A stretch of 64,000 nt of DNA, from contig NZ_LOCM01000008.1 in assembly GCF_002887775.1 (NCBI RefSeq), positions 1 to 64,000 of the forward strand. Reading direction: 5' to 3'. The position numbers and the translations under genes were made by a program. This DNA comes from Streptococcus penaeicida. Its GTDB lineage: Bacteria; Bacillota; Bacilli; Lactobacillales; Streptococcaceae. A model generated the notes under the pieces. That model was not told the DNA's origin, did no database searches, and was given only the letters and a program-made list of their open reading frames with translations. Of the stretch, positions 28,007-36,151 are shown piece after piece; the first letter of the stretch is position 1; each line of letters begins with the position of its first letter.

Positions 28007-28954
28007 TTAATCTAATTGATTGTAATAGGCTTGAACCAATTGTAGAAAATCAGCCATGGTGTAGCTGGAATTGAAATAGGAATAAGCAGAACGGTTCCAG
28101 TAGTCGCTAGGATCGACATGGTCGGTTCCTCCTAGGTAAAGGGAGACCATTTCATGACTCCATAGGGAGCCTTGGCCATTTTTTTGACCTAATTCTAGGG
28201 GTAATTGGTATTTTTTTAACATTTGAGCACTGTAATAGGCAGCGTTAGCTAATTGCAAGGCAAAGCTATCAGGGCTATACTCATGTGGCATTTCAAATTG
28301 GATGTAATGGGGATTGGCCTTTGGCCCAGCACCTTGAGCCATAAAGTTATCTTTGGCTATTTTTCGGATTTCCTGGCTATCAATAAAGGTATGGACAAAG
28401 ACACCATCTTTGGGGTAATTTTTGGTCATATAAGTGACTTCATCATCGATAGTAGTGCTTTCAGTTCCAGTATCATGGATGATTATCCCTTTAGGTTTGG
28501 AAGGAAAATCGAGGTAGGGAATCTGATTAAAGGTTTTGACATAAGCAGTTTCAATTTTCCCTTTGGGGTAGCCTAAAGATTGGATATATGCATTGATTGG
28601 GTTGCTCTGATTAATACTCAGTGAAGAACTATCAATAAGGTAACTATGATTTTGCTCCTTAATTTTGGCAAAGAGAACTTTTTGTCCCCGATACCAGCCC
28701 AAGTGATAGCTAGTCACTATGACCTCTTTATTTTTAGTTAGGACTTTTGGAAAGAGGAGGAGGTTGGAAGAATAGGCTTTGCTGTTTTCTGATTTGATTA
28801 TGGCTGTTTCTGGGTTATCATAGGATTTAATACTGATAAGCATAGATGAAAAGATAAAAACTAGTAGTACTGCAATAAGGAAGAGGATCCACTTTAGTCT
28901 TGTCTTGTGTCTATGACTTAAATTTTTAGGAATTTTTATTTTTTTAGGAATCAT
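28007..28954 (-). CDS. Membrane-anchored N-acetylmuramoyl-L-alanine amidase-like protein (Amidase_2)
   Basis: A 315-residue protein with one N-terminal membrane helix after a basic start (about residues 20-42), so the rest faces the wall. The C-terminal half has an Amidase_2/PGRP-type fold. Zinc ligand candidates are His in GIIIHDTGTES and in GTDHVDPSDYW, and WSHEMVSLYLGG is also characteristic. It probably cuts the amide between muramic acid and the stem peptide. The start follows an extended -10 (TGT-TACAAT, 28967-28962) by seven bases with no Shine-Dalgarno, so its mRNA may be leaderless. Alone on its strand, converging with ykgJ. Confidence 0.78.
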   Translation of the reverse strand: MIPKKIKIPKNLSHRHKTRLKWILFLIAVLLVFIFSSMLISIKSYDNPETAIIKSENSKAYSSNLLLFPKVLTKNKEVIVTSYHLGWYRGQKVLFAKIKEQNHSYLIDSSSLSINQSNPINAYIQSLGYPKGKIETAYVKTFNQIPYLDFPSKPKGIIIHDTGTESTTIDDEVTYMTKNYPKDGVFVHTFIDSQEIRKIAKDNFMAQGAGPKANPHYIQFEMPHEYSPDSFALQLANAAYYSAQMLKKYQLPLELGQKNGQGSLWSHEMVSLYLGGTDHVDPSDYWNRSAYSYFNSSYTMADFLQLVQAYYNQLD

Positions 28955-28961
28955 ATTTTAT

Positions 28962-28970
28962 ATTGTAACA
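28962..28970 (-). promoter_or_regulatory. Extended -10 promoter of the amidase-like gene, probably leaderless
   Basis: On the minus strand TGT then TACAAT (28970-28962) ends seven bases before the ATG at 28954. No purine-rich ribosome site lies between or just before. Confidence 0.5.
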
Positions 28971-29068
28971 AAAAAGAAGTTGGTTAGGCATTTTAATTGA
29001 TTGATTAGTCTGTTTTGACAGACAAATGAATTCTCTATATACTGAGAGAAAAAAGAAGGTGGACGGAA

Positions 29069-29686
29069 ATGAAACTATTGATTGCTGGTGGATCAGGCTT
29101 TTTAGGGCGTCAGCTGATTGCGACAGCTCTGGAAAAGGGACATCAAGTGACCTATCTTGCCAGACATCAGGCAAAAGGGTTAGTATTTGCTAGTCAACAG
29201 GTCACCTTTTTTGAAGCTGATTTATTAAAAGATAATCACTTAGATTTATCATCTTATGGATTTGATTTAATGATTGATTTTGTGGGTGCCATTAAGCCAA
29301 GTCAATTAGATAAGCTAAATGTCCGAGCAACCAAGTCAGCCATTAAAATCTGTCAAGAGAGTCACATTAAACATTTTGTCTATATTTCTGCCAGTGGCGG
29401 TTATCCAGCCTATGTTAGAAGTAAAAGGCGAGCAGAGGAGCTTGTAAAATTGAGTGAAATAAATTATCTGATTGTCAGGCCAGGACTCCTGTTTGCAGAA
29501 GAACGACCTAAAACTATTTTCCAAGCTTGGGTTTTAAGATGCATACTCGGGCTACCATTTATTAGATCTAAACTGAAGCACTTGGCGCCAGTCAGCACAA
29601 TAGAAGTGGCAAATAAGATTTTTGCAGCAATAGAAGATGAAATTCCAAATACTTTACTAACTTTTGAATCTCAAAAAAATCCTTAA
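29069..29686 (+). CDS. NAD(P)-binding Rossmann-fold protein (atypical SDR)
   Basis: A 205-residue protein with the dinucleotide-binding start KLLIAGGSGFLGRQLIATAL (GGxGxxG). It also has the later segment FVYISASGGYPAYVRSKRRA, which holds a Tyr-x3-Lys-like spacing (YVRSK), and IVRPGLLF. It resembles the NmrA/NDUFA9-like atypical short-chain dehydrogenases. Substrate unknown. The ribosome site AAGGTGGACGG is good. It is a single gene with its own terminator overlapping the stop codon. Confidence 0.85.
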   Translation: MKLLIAGGSGFLGRQLIATALEKGHQVTYLARHQAKGLVFASQQVTFFEADLLKDNHLDLSSYGFDLMIDFVGAIKPSQLDKLNVRATKSAIKICQESHIKHFVYISASGGYPAYVRSKRRAEELVKLSEINYLIVRPGLLFAEERPKTIFQAWVLRCILGLPFIRSKLKHLAPVSTIEVANKIFAAIEDEIPNTLLTFESQKNP

Positions 29687-29705
29687 GTCATCTTAAGGAT
29701 TTTTT
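29675..29705. terminator. Terminator overlapping the end of the NAD(P)-binding gene
   Basis: AATCCTTAAG and CTTAAGGATT pair around TCA(T) with T and A runs on either side, so it can serve the convergent MFS gene too. The TAA stop at 29684-29686 is inside the stem. Confidence 0.78.
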
Positions 29706-29713
29706 GTGTTATC

Positions 29714-31075
29714 TTATTTTCCTTTTTTCAAGGATGAAAACATTCCAATGTAGAGCAGATAATTTAGGAATGCGAAAATAGCGAATAAGAAGTAAACAGA
29801 ACCCACCCCTTTAGAAAAAGTAGAAGCTTGGTTGGCCATAATTGCAGCAAGGGCTGTCCCAAGGGCACCGGCGAACTGTTGCATCATTTGAAAGATAGCT
29901 GTCGCATCAGCGTTTTTTGAAATAGGAAGATTACCAATAGCAGTAGTTAAGGTATTATTAAAGGTCATATTGCGTCCAATAGTGAAGACAATATAGAGGA
30001 TTGTAAATGGAAGAATCGAAAAATTCGGAATCATGATAGTAATTAGAACTAATGAGAGGAAGAAGAGGCTGTTACCAATGTACAATGATAATTTTGGCCC
30101 TTTTTCGTCGTAGAATTTCCCTAAAAGTGGAGCTAGAAAGGCCCCCAGTAATGTTCCTGGTAAGAGTGTCATACCAGCAGTAGAACTACTCGCAATTTTT
30201 TCCAAGACGATAAAGTTGGGGGTAATAAAATTAATGCCCAAATTAATCATCTGGAATGTGAAGAAAGGAATCAATCCAAAACTCACAGATGGAATTTTTA
30301 AAATACGGATATCAAGAAAGGGTTCCTTGCGATGTAAACTTTGATAAAGAAAGAGAGCAAAAGTTACTAAGAAAATCAGGAGATACCAAACATTAAGTCC
30401 AGCTTTTTCTAGGCTTGAAATCATTAATAAGGCCATTGTCAAACTAATAGAGAGAGCAGTAAAACCAATGAAATCAAAAGAAACTTTTTGACCTTTAGGA
30501 GAATCAACCAAATAAGGGTAAGCAATAAGACTTGCGATAATCGGAAAAGGTAAGATGCAGATAAAAATCCACTGCCAAGCAAAGTGACTAATCATAAAAC
30601 CACCATATGTTGGACCAAAGGCTGGCGCAAGACTGATAATAAGTCCACCCAAGCCCATGTAAGTCCCGATTTTTTTCTCAGGAACCCGTTCTAAAATGAT
30701 GTTAAACATTTGGGGCATAATAATCCCAGTAGCAACACCTTGTATGACCCGAGAGAGAAGCATTACCCAAAAAGAAGTTGTTAAGGCTGCTAGTAAGGTT
30801 CCAAAGATCATGAGACTTGAAGCGGTGAAAAAGATTTGACGTTCGCCAAAATTCTTTTTTAATGCTGCTGAGGCGGTGGTCATGATAGCAACAGCTAATA
30901 AATAGATTGTGGTGATCCACTGCAAATGACTTAGGGGTTGATGATAAACGGACATCATTTTTGGAAAGGTCACATTCATACTGGTTTCAGACAGGATACC
31001 TGAAAAACCAATCATAGCAATGGCGATAATAGCCATTAAGGTTTCTTTACTTACTTTTTCAATTTTTGTGTGCAT
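29714..31075 (-). CDS. MFS multidrug exporter, DHA2 (EmrB/QacA) type
   Basis: A 453-residue membrane protein with about 14 predicted segments, the size of DHA2 drug:proton antiporters. Family markers are SETSMNVTFPKMMSVYH in segment 1 with an acidic residue, LLSRVIQGVATGIIMPQ (motif C region nearby), and LGGLIISLAPAFGPTYGGFM in segment 5. AAGGAGG is five bases before the ATG. No adjacent regulator is present. Export of drugs or peptides is inferred from family. Confidence 0.88.
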   Translation of the reverse strand: MHTKIEKVSKETLMAIIAIAMIGFSGILSETSMNVTFPKMMSVYHQPLSHLQWITTIYLLAVAIMTTASAALKKNFGERQIFFTASSLMIFGTLLAALTTSFWVMLLSRVIQGVATGIIMPQMFNIILERVPEKKIGTYMGLGGLIISLAPAFGPTYGGFMISHFAWQWIFICILPFPIIASLIAYPYLVDSPKGQKVSFDFIGFTALSISLTMALLMISSLEKAGLNVWYLLIFLVTFALFLYQSLHRKEPFLDIRILKIPSVSFGLIPFFTFQMINLGINFITPNFIVLEKIASSSTAGMTLLPGTLLGAFLAPLLGKFYDEKGPKLSLYIGNSLFFLSLVLITIMIPNFSILPFTILYIVFTIGRNMTFNNTLTTAIGNLPISKNADATAIFQMMQQFAGALGTALAAIMANQASTFSKGVGSVYFLFAIFAFLNYLLYIGMFSSLKKGK

Positions 31076-31182
31076 TATTCCTCCTTGAGAATTTTATATT
31101 CTAGTTCGATTTTTGGACAAGATAAAAGAAGGGAAAGCTCACCAACATGTGGATAAAATTGAGAAGCTTTCCACTTCATATT

Positions 31183-31998
31183 TTAAAAGATACGATAAAC
31201 ATAAGGATTATTTGGCTTATTGGTTTCCTGAACCTGTTCAATATGAAGAACAGGTAGGGTTTGATCAAGTTCCTTACTATATTCGGATTGTATTCGACCT
31301 TTGATTGTTAGCCAAGTATTGTTTGGATAAGAAGTTTTATTTCCCGTTGTTAACAAACCATAGACTCCCGAGTCAGCAATACAGTGGATAATACCGAAAC
31401 GGAATAGGAATTGATAGTGTTCATGTCCCGGTTCGTTGTAAACAAATCCAGTGTATTCAATATCACGATTGGTGAATTCATCAGGATAAAGATAGATTAA
31501 CTCCATAACCTCCATGTAATTGTCAGTTGTAATGGTGACGGGTTGATTTCCTTGGTACTTTTTCAATTCCTTACGCATCTCTCTTTGATAGGCAGACTTT
31601 GTAAAGTAAAGACTCGTGTCAGGTTTCAGATATTGGACAGTTGTTCCATCATCACTTGTCCCTGATCGAGTTGAACCAGCTGCCAATGGGAAGGTGTACC
31701 CTTTGGCAGATACTGTCGTTGAATCTAAGCTAACTGTTGGGATAAACAATCCAATAAAGACTGGGATTATTAGTATTATTGGACTGGTAATAATAGCCAA
31801 TTTTCCCTTAAGATGACTCTCTGTCTTGATATTTTTCATCCAGGTATATAGCTGGATAAGGGCTAATAAGAAAGAGAGAATCATTGAAATATAAGCTAAA
31901 TAAGAGTAGCGCGTGTTGATGTATTGATCCAACTTACCAGATAATTCTAGGTACATGGTCAATTCAAAATAGGCTGCTAAGATAAGAAAGCGAATCAT
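31183..31998 (-). CDS. TIGR03943/DUF1980 permease subunit (YcgQ-like)
   Basis: A 271-residue protein. Three or four membrane segments occupy the first 100 residues. A soluble C-terminal part follows, with YTGFVYNEPGHEHYQFLFRF, CIADSGVYG and WLTIKGRI, an OB-like domain typical of DUF1980. I start it at 31998: the ATG overlaps the stop of the permease gene upstream by ATGA, a sign of coupling. These proteins always go with a DUF318/ArsP-like permease and may move a small solute or metal. A role is not established. Confidence 0.82.
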   Translation of the reverse strand: MIRFLILAAYFELTMYLELSGKLDQYINTRYSYLAYISMILSFLLALIQLYTWMKNIKTESHLKGKLAIITSPIILIIPVFIGLFIPTVSLDSTTVSAKGYTFPLAAGSTRSGTSDDGTTVQYLKPDTSLYFTKSAYQREMRKELKKYQGNQPVTITTDNYMEVMELIYLYPDEFTNRDIEYTGFVYNEPGHEHYQFLFRFGIIHCIADSGVYGLLTTGNKTSYPNNTWLTIKGRIQSEYSKELDQTLPVLHIEQVQETNKPNNPYVYRIF

Positions 31999-32903
31999 CC
32001 AATCACCCCCACTCCTAAACAATATAAGACGATAACCATAACAGAAAGGCTAATAAACTGAATGATAAATTTGCCTTTAAAAGCTTTGGTCATCATCATC
32101 AGATTTTTAATATCAACCATGGGTCCAATTAATAAAAAGGCCAGTACAGGCGCAATACCAAAAGTTGATAAGAGTGAAGCACCAATAAAGGCATCAGCTT
32201 CTGAACAGAGGGATAAGATAAAGGCCAAAAGCATCATAACTAAAATTGCCGTTAAGGGGTTGTGCCCAATTGTTGTTAAAATTCGCGTTGGCACATAAAT
32301 CTGCATGGCAGAAGCAATCATGGTTCCGAAAACTAAATAGCGGCCAGTATCAAAGAATTCATCGATGGCATGAACCAGCGCTAAATAAATTCTACTAGGC
32401 CACGATTCTCCCGCGTAATTATGGAAGTGAATGTGGTTGTCGCCTTCTTTTAAGATATCCTCGTCAAGCACGAAAGCTAGCATAGAGCCGATTGTAATGG
32501 CTACGATAATAGCTCCTAGAAGTCGCAATATCAAAAACCGCAGGGAATTCCCAAAAGCCGAATAGGTCGCAAAGAGAACGATTGGATTAATAATCGGAGC
32601 TGTCGCTAAAAAGGGGACGGCGGTATAACTTGGAACTTTCTTCTGTAAGAATCGATTGATAATGGGAATGATACCACACTCACATGAAGGAAAAACAAAT
32701 CCGATAAAAGTACCAAAAAGGACACGGGGAAATTTGGACTTAGGTAAGTATTTTTGCACTAAATCGGGCGTGACAAAGACTTCAATGCAGCCAGATAAGA
32801 TGGTGCCCAACAAGACGAAGGGTAACGCTTCAATAATGATGGAAAGAAAAATAGCAAACCATTGGAGGACACTTGGTGGCAAATTAGAAAAGAGGTTTAG
32901 CAT
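31995..32903 (-). CDS. DUF318-family permease (YcgR-like)
   Basis: A 302-residue membrane protein with about eight segments, of the ArsP_1/DUF318 family. The hallmark FVFPSCECGIIPIINRFLQ carries two cysteines in a membrane loop, and PFLATAPIINPIVLFATYSA and SEADAFIGAS are also typical. RBS AGGAGG lies six bases before the ATG. It is translationally coupled to the DUF1980 gene. The pair is conserved in Firmicutes, but the substrate is unknown; arsenic-related permeases are distant relatives only. Confidence 0.85.
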   Translation of the reverse strand: MLNLFSNLPPSVLQWFAIFLSIIIEALPFVLLGTILSGCIEVFVTPDLVQKYLPKSKFPRVLFGTFIGFVFPSCECGIIPIINRFLQKKVPSYTAVPFLATAPIINPIVLFATYSAFGNSLRFLILRLLGAIIVAITIGSMLAFVLDEDILKEGDNHIHFHNYAGESWPSRIYLALVHAIDEFFDTGRYLVFGTMIASAMQIYVPTRILTTIGHNPLTAILVMMLLAFILSLCSEADAFIGASLLSTFGIAPVLAFLLIGPMVDIKNLMMMTKAFKGKFIIQFISLSVMVIVLYCLGVGVIG

Positions 32904-32945
32904 AGGAGACCTCCTATAAAAAGATAAGAATCAAGCTGTAAAGAC

Positions 32946-33092
32946 TTAATCATTCTTTTTTTCCTTGTCAGCAAGTTCATCAATCAGTTTGCCTTCAGCA
33001 TCCACATTGATTGGTTTATCAAAATTTGGAATTGAAGCAAAGCCTGCCATCATTTTTTCAAGATCATCATTTTTTTTATGGGTAATAGCCAT
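32946..33092 (-). CDS. Small 48-residue streptococcal protein (SPJ_0845-like)
   Basis: A short ORF that starts MAITHKKNDDLEKMMAGFAS and ends in LADKEKKND. It resembles the conserved streptococcal small-protein family known as SPJ_0845, whose function is unknown. It is charged, with no membrane segment. On the minus strand TATAAT (near 33130) is a likely -10, giving a leader of about 30 bases without a clear Shine-Dalgarno. Codon-by-codon continuity and family resemblance support it; no experimental role is known to me. Confidence 0.68.
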   Translation of the reverse strand: MAITHKKNDDLEKMMAGFASIPNFDKPINVDAEGKLIDELADKEKKND

Positions 33093-33286
33093 TTGGAATA
33101 CCAACTTTCATTCAAGATATTCCTATTATACTATCTAATTGAAAGAAATGAAAAGAAAAATTCAAGTTGACTTTTTAAATTGATGAAGAAAAGCAGAGGA
33201 TAGTATAGGAAATTCCTTTCTTTCTACAAGTCAGAAAAAATGTAAAAGAGTATACTATAATTAAGAAAAAATGACGAGGTAATTTT

Positions 33287-33670
33287 ATGAAAGTAAAAGT
33301 AGAACACATTGGACTTTGGACTAAAGATATTGAGGCTATGAAAGACTTTTATTGTAAGTATTTTGAAGCCAGGTCAACAGAACTTTACCATAATACCAAG
33401 ACGGGTTTTTATTCCTATTTTCTAACATTTGAATCAGGTGCTCGTTTAGAATTGATGCACCGCGAAGACATAGCGGAAAGTCATCCAGACAGTCTTGGTT
33501 TTGCTCATTTAGCTTTTTCATTGGGATCAAAAGATGCCGTTGATGAGTTTGCTTATTACATGCAAAGTCAAGGTTTTCCTATTCAAAACGGTCCAAGAAC
33601 AACAGGTGACGGCTACTATGAAGCCGTTATTCATGATCTAGAAGGTAACATTCTTGAATTAACCATCTAA
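33287..33670 (+). CDS. VOC-family (glyoxalase/dioxygenase-like) protein
   Basis: A 127-residue protein with two beta-alpha-beta-beta-beta units. Metal ligand candidates are His in VEHIGLWTKD, Glu in GARLELMHR, His in GFAHLAFSLG and Glu in LEGNILEL, the lactoylglutathione-lyase pattern. It might detoxify methylglyoxal, but streptococcal VOC proteins of this size have mixed functions. RBS GACGAGG lies nine bases upstream, and TATAAT near 33255 is a likely -10. Confidence 0.82.
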   Translation: MKVKVEHIGLWTKDIEAMKDFYCKYFEARSTELYHNTKTGFYSYFLTFESGARLELMHREDIAESHPDSLGFAHLAFSLGSKDAVDEFAYYMQSQGFPIQNGPRTTGDGYYEAVIHDLEGNILELTI

Positions 33671-33701
33671 CTTGGAAAAATGTTTTTATTTACAAGCTTG
33701 A

Positions 33702-33737
33702 AGAGTCTGGGTCATATTCCTAGGCTCTGATTTTTTT
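33702..33737 (+). terminator. Terminator after the VOC gene
   Basis: AGAGTCTGGG and CCTAGGCTCT pair over ten bases with two G-T pairs, followed by seven T. The rest of the gap to 33931 is AT-rich and shows only a TATAAT near 33898 as the likely -10 of the next operon. Confidence 0.7.
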
Positions 33738-33930
33738 GTCAGGCTTAATATATAAAAAGTCGATAATTGGCATCTTTAATAATTCTAAAAATAGTGAAAA
33801 ATCTTTGGTTTTTCTGTAGGAAAAGTTGGCTAAAAAAGCTGATAGCACTTACATTTTTCATTTAGCGACTTAAAAAAGATTTTTCTTAGAATTATGATAT
33901 AATGACAATTATAGGAGTAGATAGTAGAAA

Positions 33931-34659
33931 ATGAAAAAACAGATTTTATTAGTTGATGATGAAGAACATATTTTGCGTTTATTGGACTATCATTTGGAAA
34001 AAGAGGGTTATGCGACTGAGCTCGTTGGTGATGGTAGATCAGCATTAAAATTAGCTGAATCAGAGCATTTTGACTTTATTCTTCTCGATATTATGCTCCC
34101 ACAATTAGATGGTATTGAAGTTTGTAAACGGATTAGAGCAAAAGGCATTAAGACCCCAATTATGATGGTATCAGCTAAGGGAGAAGAGTTCGATAAAGTT
34201 TTAGCACTTGAACTAGGGGCTGATGACTATATGACCAAACCATTTAGTCCTCGTGAACTAATTGCTCGTCTCAAGGCAATTTTAAGAAGAACAGAAAAAG
34301 AAGACCAGCAGACTGACGATAGTATTGGCTTACCCGAAGAATACTGGAAGGTCAACAATCTTCTCATTTATCCAGAGCGACATGAGATTTATAAAAATCA
34401 AGAGTTGCTCAATTTAACGCCAAAAGAATTTGAACTCTTGTTATATTTAGTTAAACATCCTAATATGACTTTGACAAGAGAAAGATTACTAGAACGTATT
34501 TGGGGTTATGATTTCGGACAAGAAACCCGATTAGTTGATGTTCATATTGGAAAGTTAAGGGAAAAAATTGAGGATGATCCTAAAAATCCAAAATTCATCA
34601 AAACGATTCGTGGCTATGGCTATAAATTTAAGGAGATAAAGGATGAAAAAGAATCTTAG
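33931..34659 (+). CDS. Phosphate-responsive response regulator, PhoP/PnpR type
   Basis: A 242-residue OmpR-family regulator. The receiver starts KKQILLVDDEEHILRLLDYH, with acceptor Asp in FILLDIMLPQLDG and KPFSPREL. The winged helix has NLTPKEFELLLYLVKH and GKLREKIEDDPKNPKFIKTI. Its position right before the sensor kinase and pst operon matches streptococcal PnpR/PhoP, which activates phosphate uptake. The promoter boxes before pstS support this. A ribosome site TAGGAG is upstream. It overlaps the kinase gene by 17 bases. Confidence 0.9.
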   Translation: MKKQILLVDDEEHILRLLDYHLEKEGYATELVGDGRSALKLAESEHFDFILLDIMLPQLDGIEVCKRIRAKGIKTPIMMVSAKGEEFDKVLALELGADDYMTKPFSPRELIARLKAILRRTEKEDQQTDDSIGLPEEYWKVNNLLIYPERHEIYKNQELLNLTPKEFELLLYLVKHPNMTLTRERLLERIWGYDFGQETRLVDVHIGKLREKIEDDPKNPKFIKTIRGYGYKFKEIKDEKES

Positions 34660-35998
34660 ACTTTTACTCATCTTTCTAGCTATTGCTATTTTGGCACTTG
34701 TTTTATCTCTCTTAAATCCGAAATGGCACATGCTTTTCTTGTTAATAACCACATTTTTCATCTTATTGTCCTACCTACCTCTACAGAGATTATTAGAGTG
34801 GGAAAAACAATTTCAAGTCTTAGGCACTGGCAAATTTGTCAATCCAGATAGTTTTTTTCCAAAAAGTCAGGAAGACTTGAAGGTTACTTTTACGCAATTT
34901 GAAGCAATGCAAAATAAACTGGAATCTTGTCACGAAGAACACGCCAGACTTTCCGGTAACTTGGAAGCTCTTATTTCACATTTAACGATGGGGATGTTGC
35001 TTGTCAATAAAGAAAAAGAAATTGTAATCTATAGTAAATCCCTACCAAACTATTTTCCGGAAGCTGGTCAGTTTTTTGAGCGAATTGAGGATATTGGAAG
35101 AACAGATATCAAGGCAGCGGTTTCCCAAGCCTTTGATACGCGACTTACAGTAAAAAAAGAATTAAAAGGATTCCACGATGGTGACTTAATTCTTGAAGTG
35201 ACGGCTATTCCCATTTCTAATCAAGCAGGAGAAGTTGAACAAGTACTTGTTTTGCTTTATGATTTAACAACCATCAGAGCTTATGAAAAATTGAATATGG
35301 ATTTTGTTTCGAATGCCTCACATGAGTTACGGACTCCGGTTACCTCCATTAAAGGTTTCGCTGAAACCATAAAAAATATGCCGGAAGATGAAAAAGAATT
35401 AAAAGCAGAGTTTTTAGATATCATTTATAATGAAAGTTTACGCTTAGAACACATTGTGGAACACATGTTAACTCTTTCAAGGGTTAAAAAGACACAGTTG
35501 CAGAAAACGCATTTCTCAGTAAACGAATTCCTTCGATATATTGGCAATAGTATGAAACACCAGTTGGGTCAAAAACATTTACAATTGGATTTTGCCTTGG
35601 ACCAAGATTTAACAATCGAGTCAGATAAGTACCTCTTGTCACAAATATTACTCAATTTGATGTCAAATGCCATTCGCTATACTGATGAGGGTGGAACAAT
35701 TACTATATCAAGTCATTTTGATGGCCACCACTTAGGAATATCGGTAAAAGACACAGGGATTGGAATTAGCCAAATCGAATTAGATCGAATATTTGAACGC
35801 TTCTATCGGGTAAATAAGGGTAGGAGTCGTCAGAGTGGTGGAACTGGTCTTGGTTTGTCTATTGTAAAAGAATTAAGTCAAATATTAGGTGGCGAAGTTA
35901 CCGTCCAAAGTCGACTTGGAAAAGGAAGTCAATTTACACTGACTTTGCCAAGCTATCTCATTAGAGAAATGACAGAAAATCGAGAAAATAAGAATTAG
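34643..35998 (+). CDS. Phosphate-sensing histidine kinase, PhoR/PnpS type
   Basis: A 451-residue kinase. Two closely spaced membrane helices (about residues 5-45) leave almost no outside loop, so sensing is probably through PstSCAB-PhoU or the membrane. A PAS-like domain follows (about 100-210), then HisKA FVSNASHELRTPVTSIKGFA and ATPase motifs NLMSNAIRYTDEGG, DTGIGISQIELD and SGGTGLGLSIVKEL. It is coupled to the regulator gene by overlap. A terminator covers its stop codon. Confidence 0.9.
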   Translation: MKKNLRLLLIFLAIAILALVLSLLNPKWHMLFLLITTFFILLSYLPLQRLLEWEKQFQVLGTGKFVNPDSFFPKSQEDLKVTFTQFEAMQNKLESCHEEHARLSGNLEALISHLTMGMLLVNKEKEIVIYSKSLPNYFPEAGQFFERIEDIGRTDIKAAVSQAFDTRLTVKKELKGFHDGDLILEVTAIPISNQAGEVEQVLVLLYDLTTIRAYEKLNMDFVSNASHELRTPVTSIKGFAETIKNMPEDEKELKAEFLDIIYNESLRLEHIVEHMLTLSRVKKTQLQKTHFSVNEFLRYIGNSMKHQLGQKHLQLDFALDQDLTIESDKYLLSQILLNLMSNAIRYTDEGGTITISSHFDGHHLGISVKDTGIGISQIELDRIFERFYRVNKGRSRQSGGTGLGLSIVKELSQILGGEVTVQSRLGKGSQFTLTLPSYLIREMTENRENKN

Positions 35999-36025
35999 TC
36001 AATAGACTAATTCTTTCTTTTTTTG
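35990..36025 (+). terminator. Terminator after the phosphate sensor kinase
   Basis: AGAATTAGTC and GACTAATTCT pair around AATA and are followed by TTCTTTTTTT. The stem contains the TAG stop. It separates the two-component genes from pstS, which has its own promoter. Confidence 0.78.
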
Positions 36026-36039
36026 ATAAAAGTTCAAGA

Positions 36040-36099
36040 TTTACAAAATCTTTACAATAATCACTCATAAATCTTTACAAAGAGTTGGTAGACTATAAA
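36040..36099 (+). promoter_or_regulatory. Pho boxes and pstS promoter
   Basis: Three direct copies of TTTACA occur at 36040-36045, 36051-36056 and 36074-36079, spaced 11 and 23 bp, so they lie on one face of the DNA. This matches the direct-repeat layout of Bacillus PhoP and streptococcal Pho sites. A -10-like TATAAA is at 36094-36099. No standard -35 is present; the last repeat sits near that position. This suggests an activator-dependent promoter. Confidence 0.7.
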
Positions 36100-36151
36100 G
36101 TGTAGGAAAACTACAACAGAATTTATCAAAAAATAAAAAAAGGTGAATATT

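Noticed and set aside
31113-31304. Plus-strand ORF of 63 codons between the MFS gene and the DUF1980 gene
   Set aside because: Most of it overlaps the well-supported DUF1980 gene on the other strand, no ribosome site precedes it, and the sequence resembles no family.
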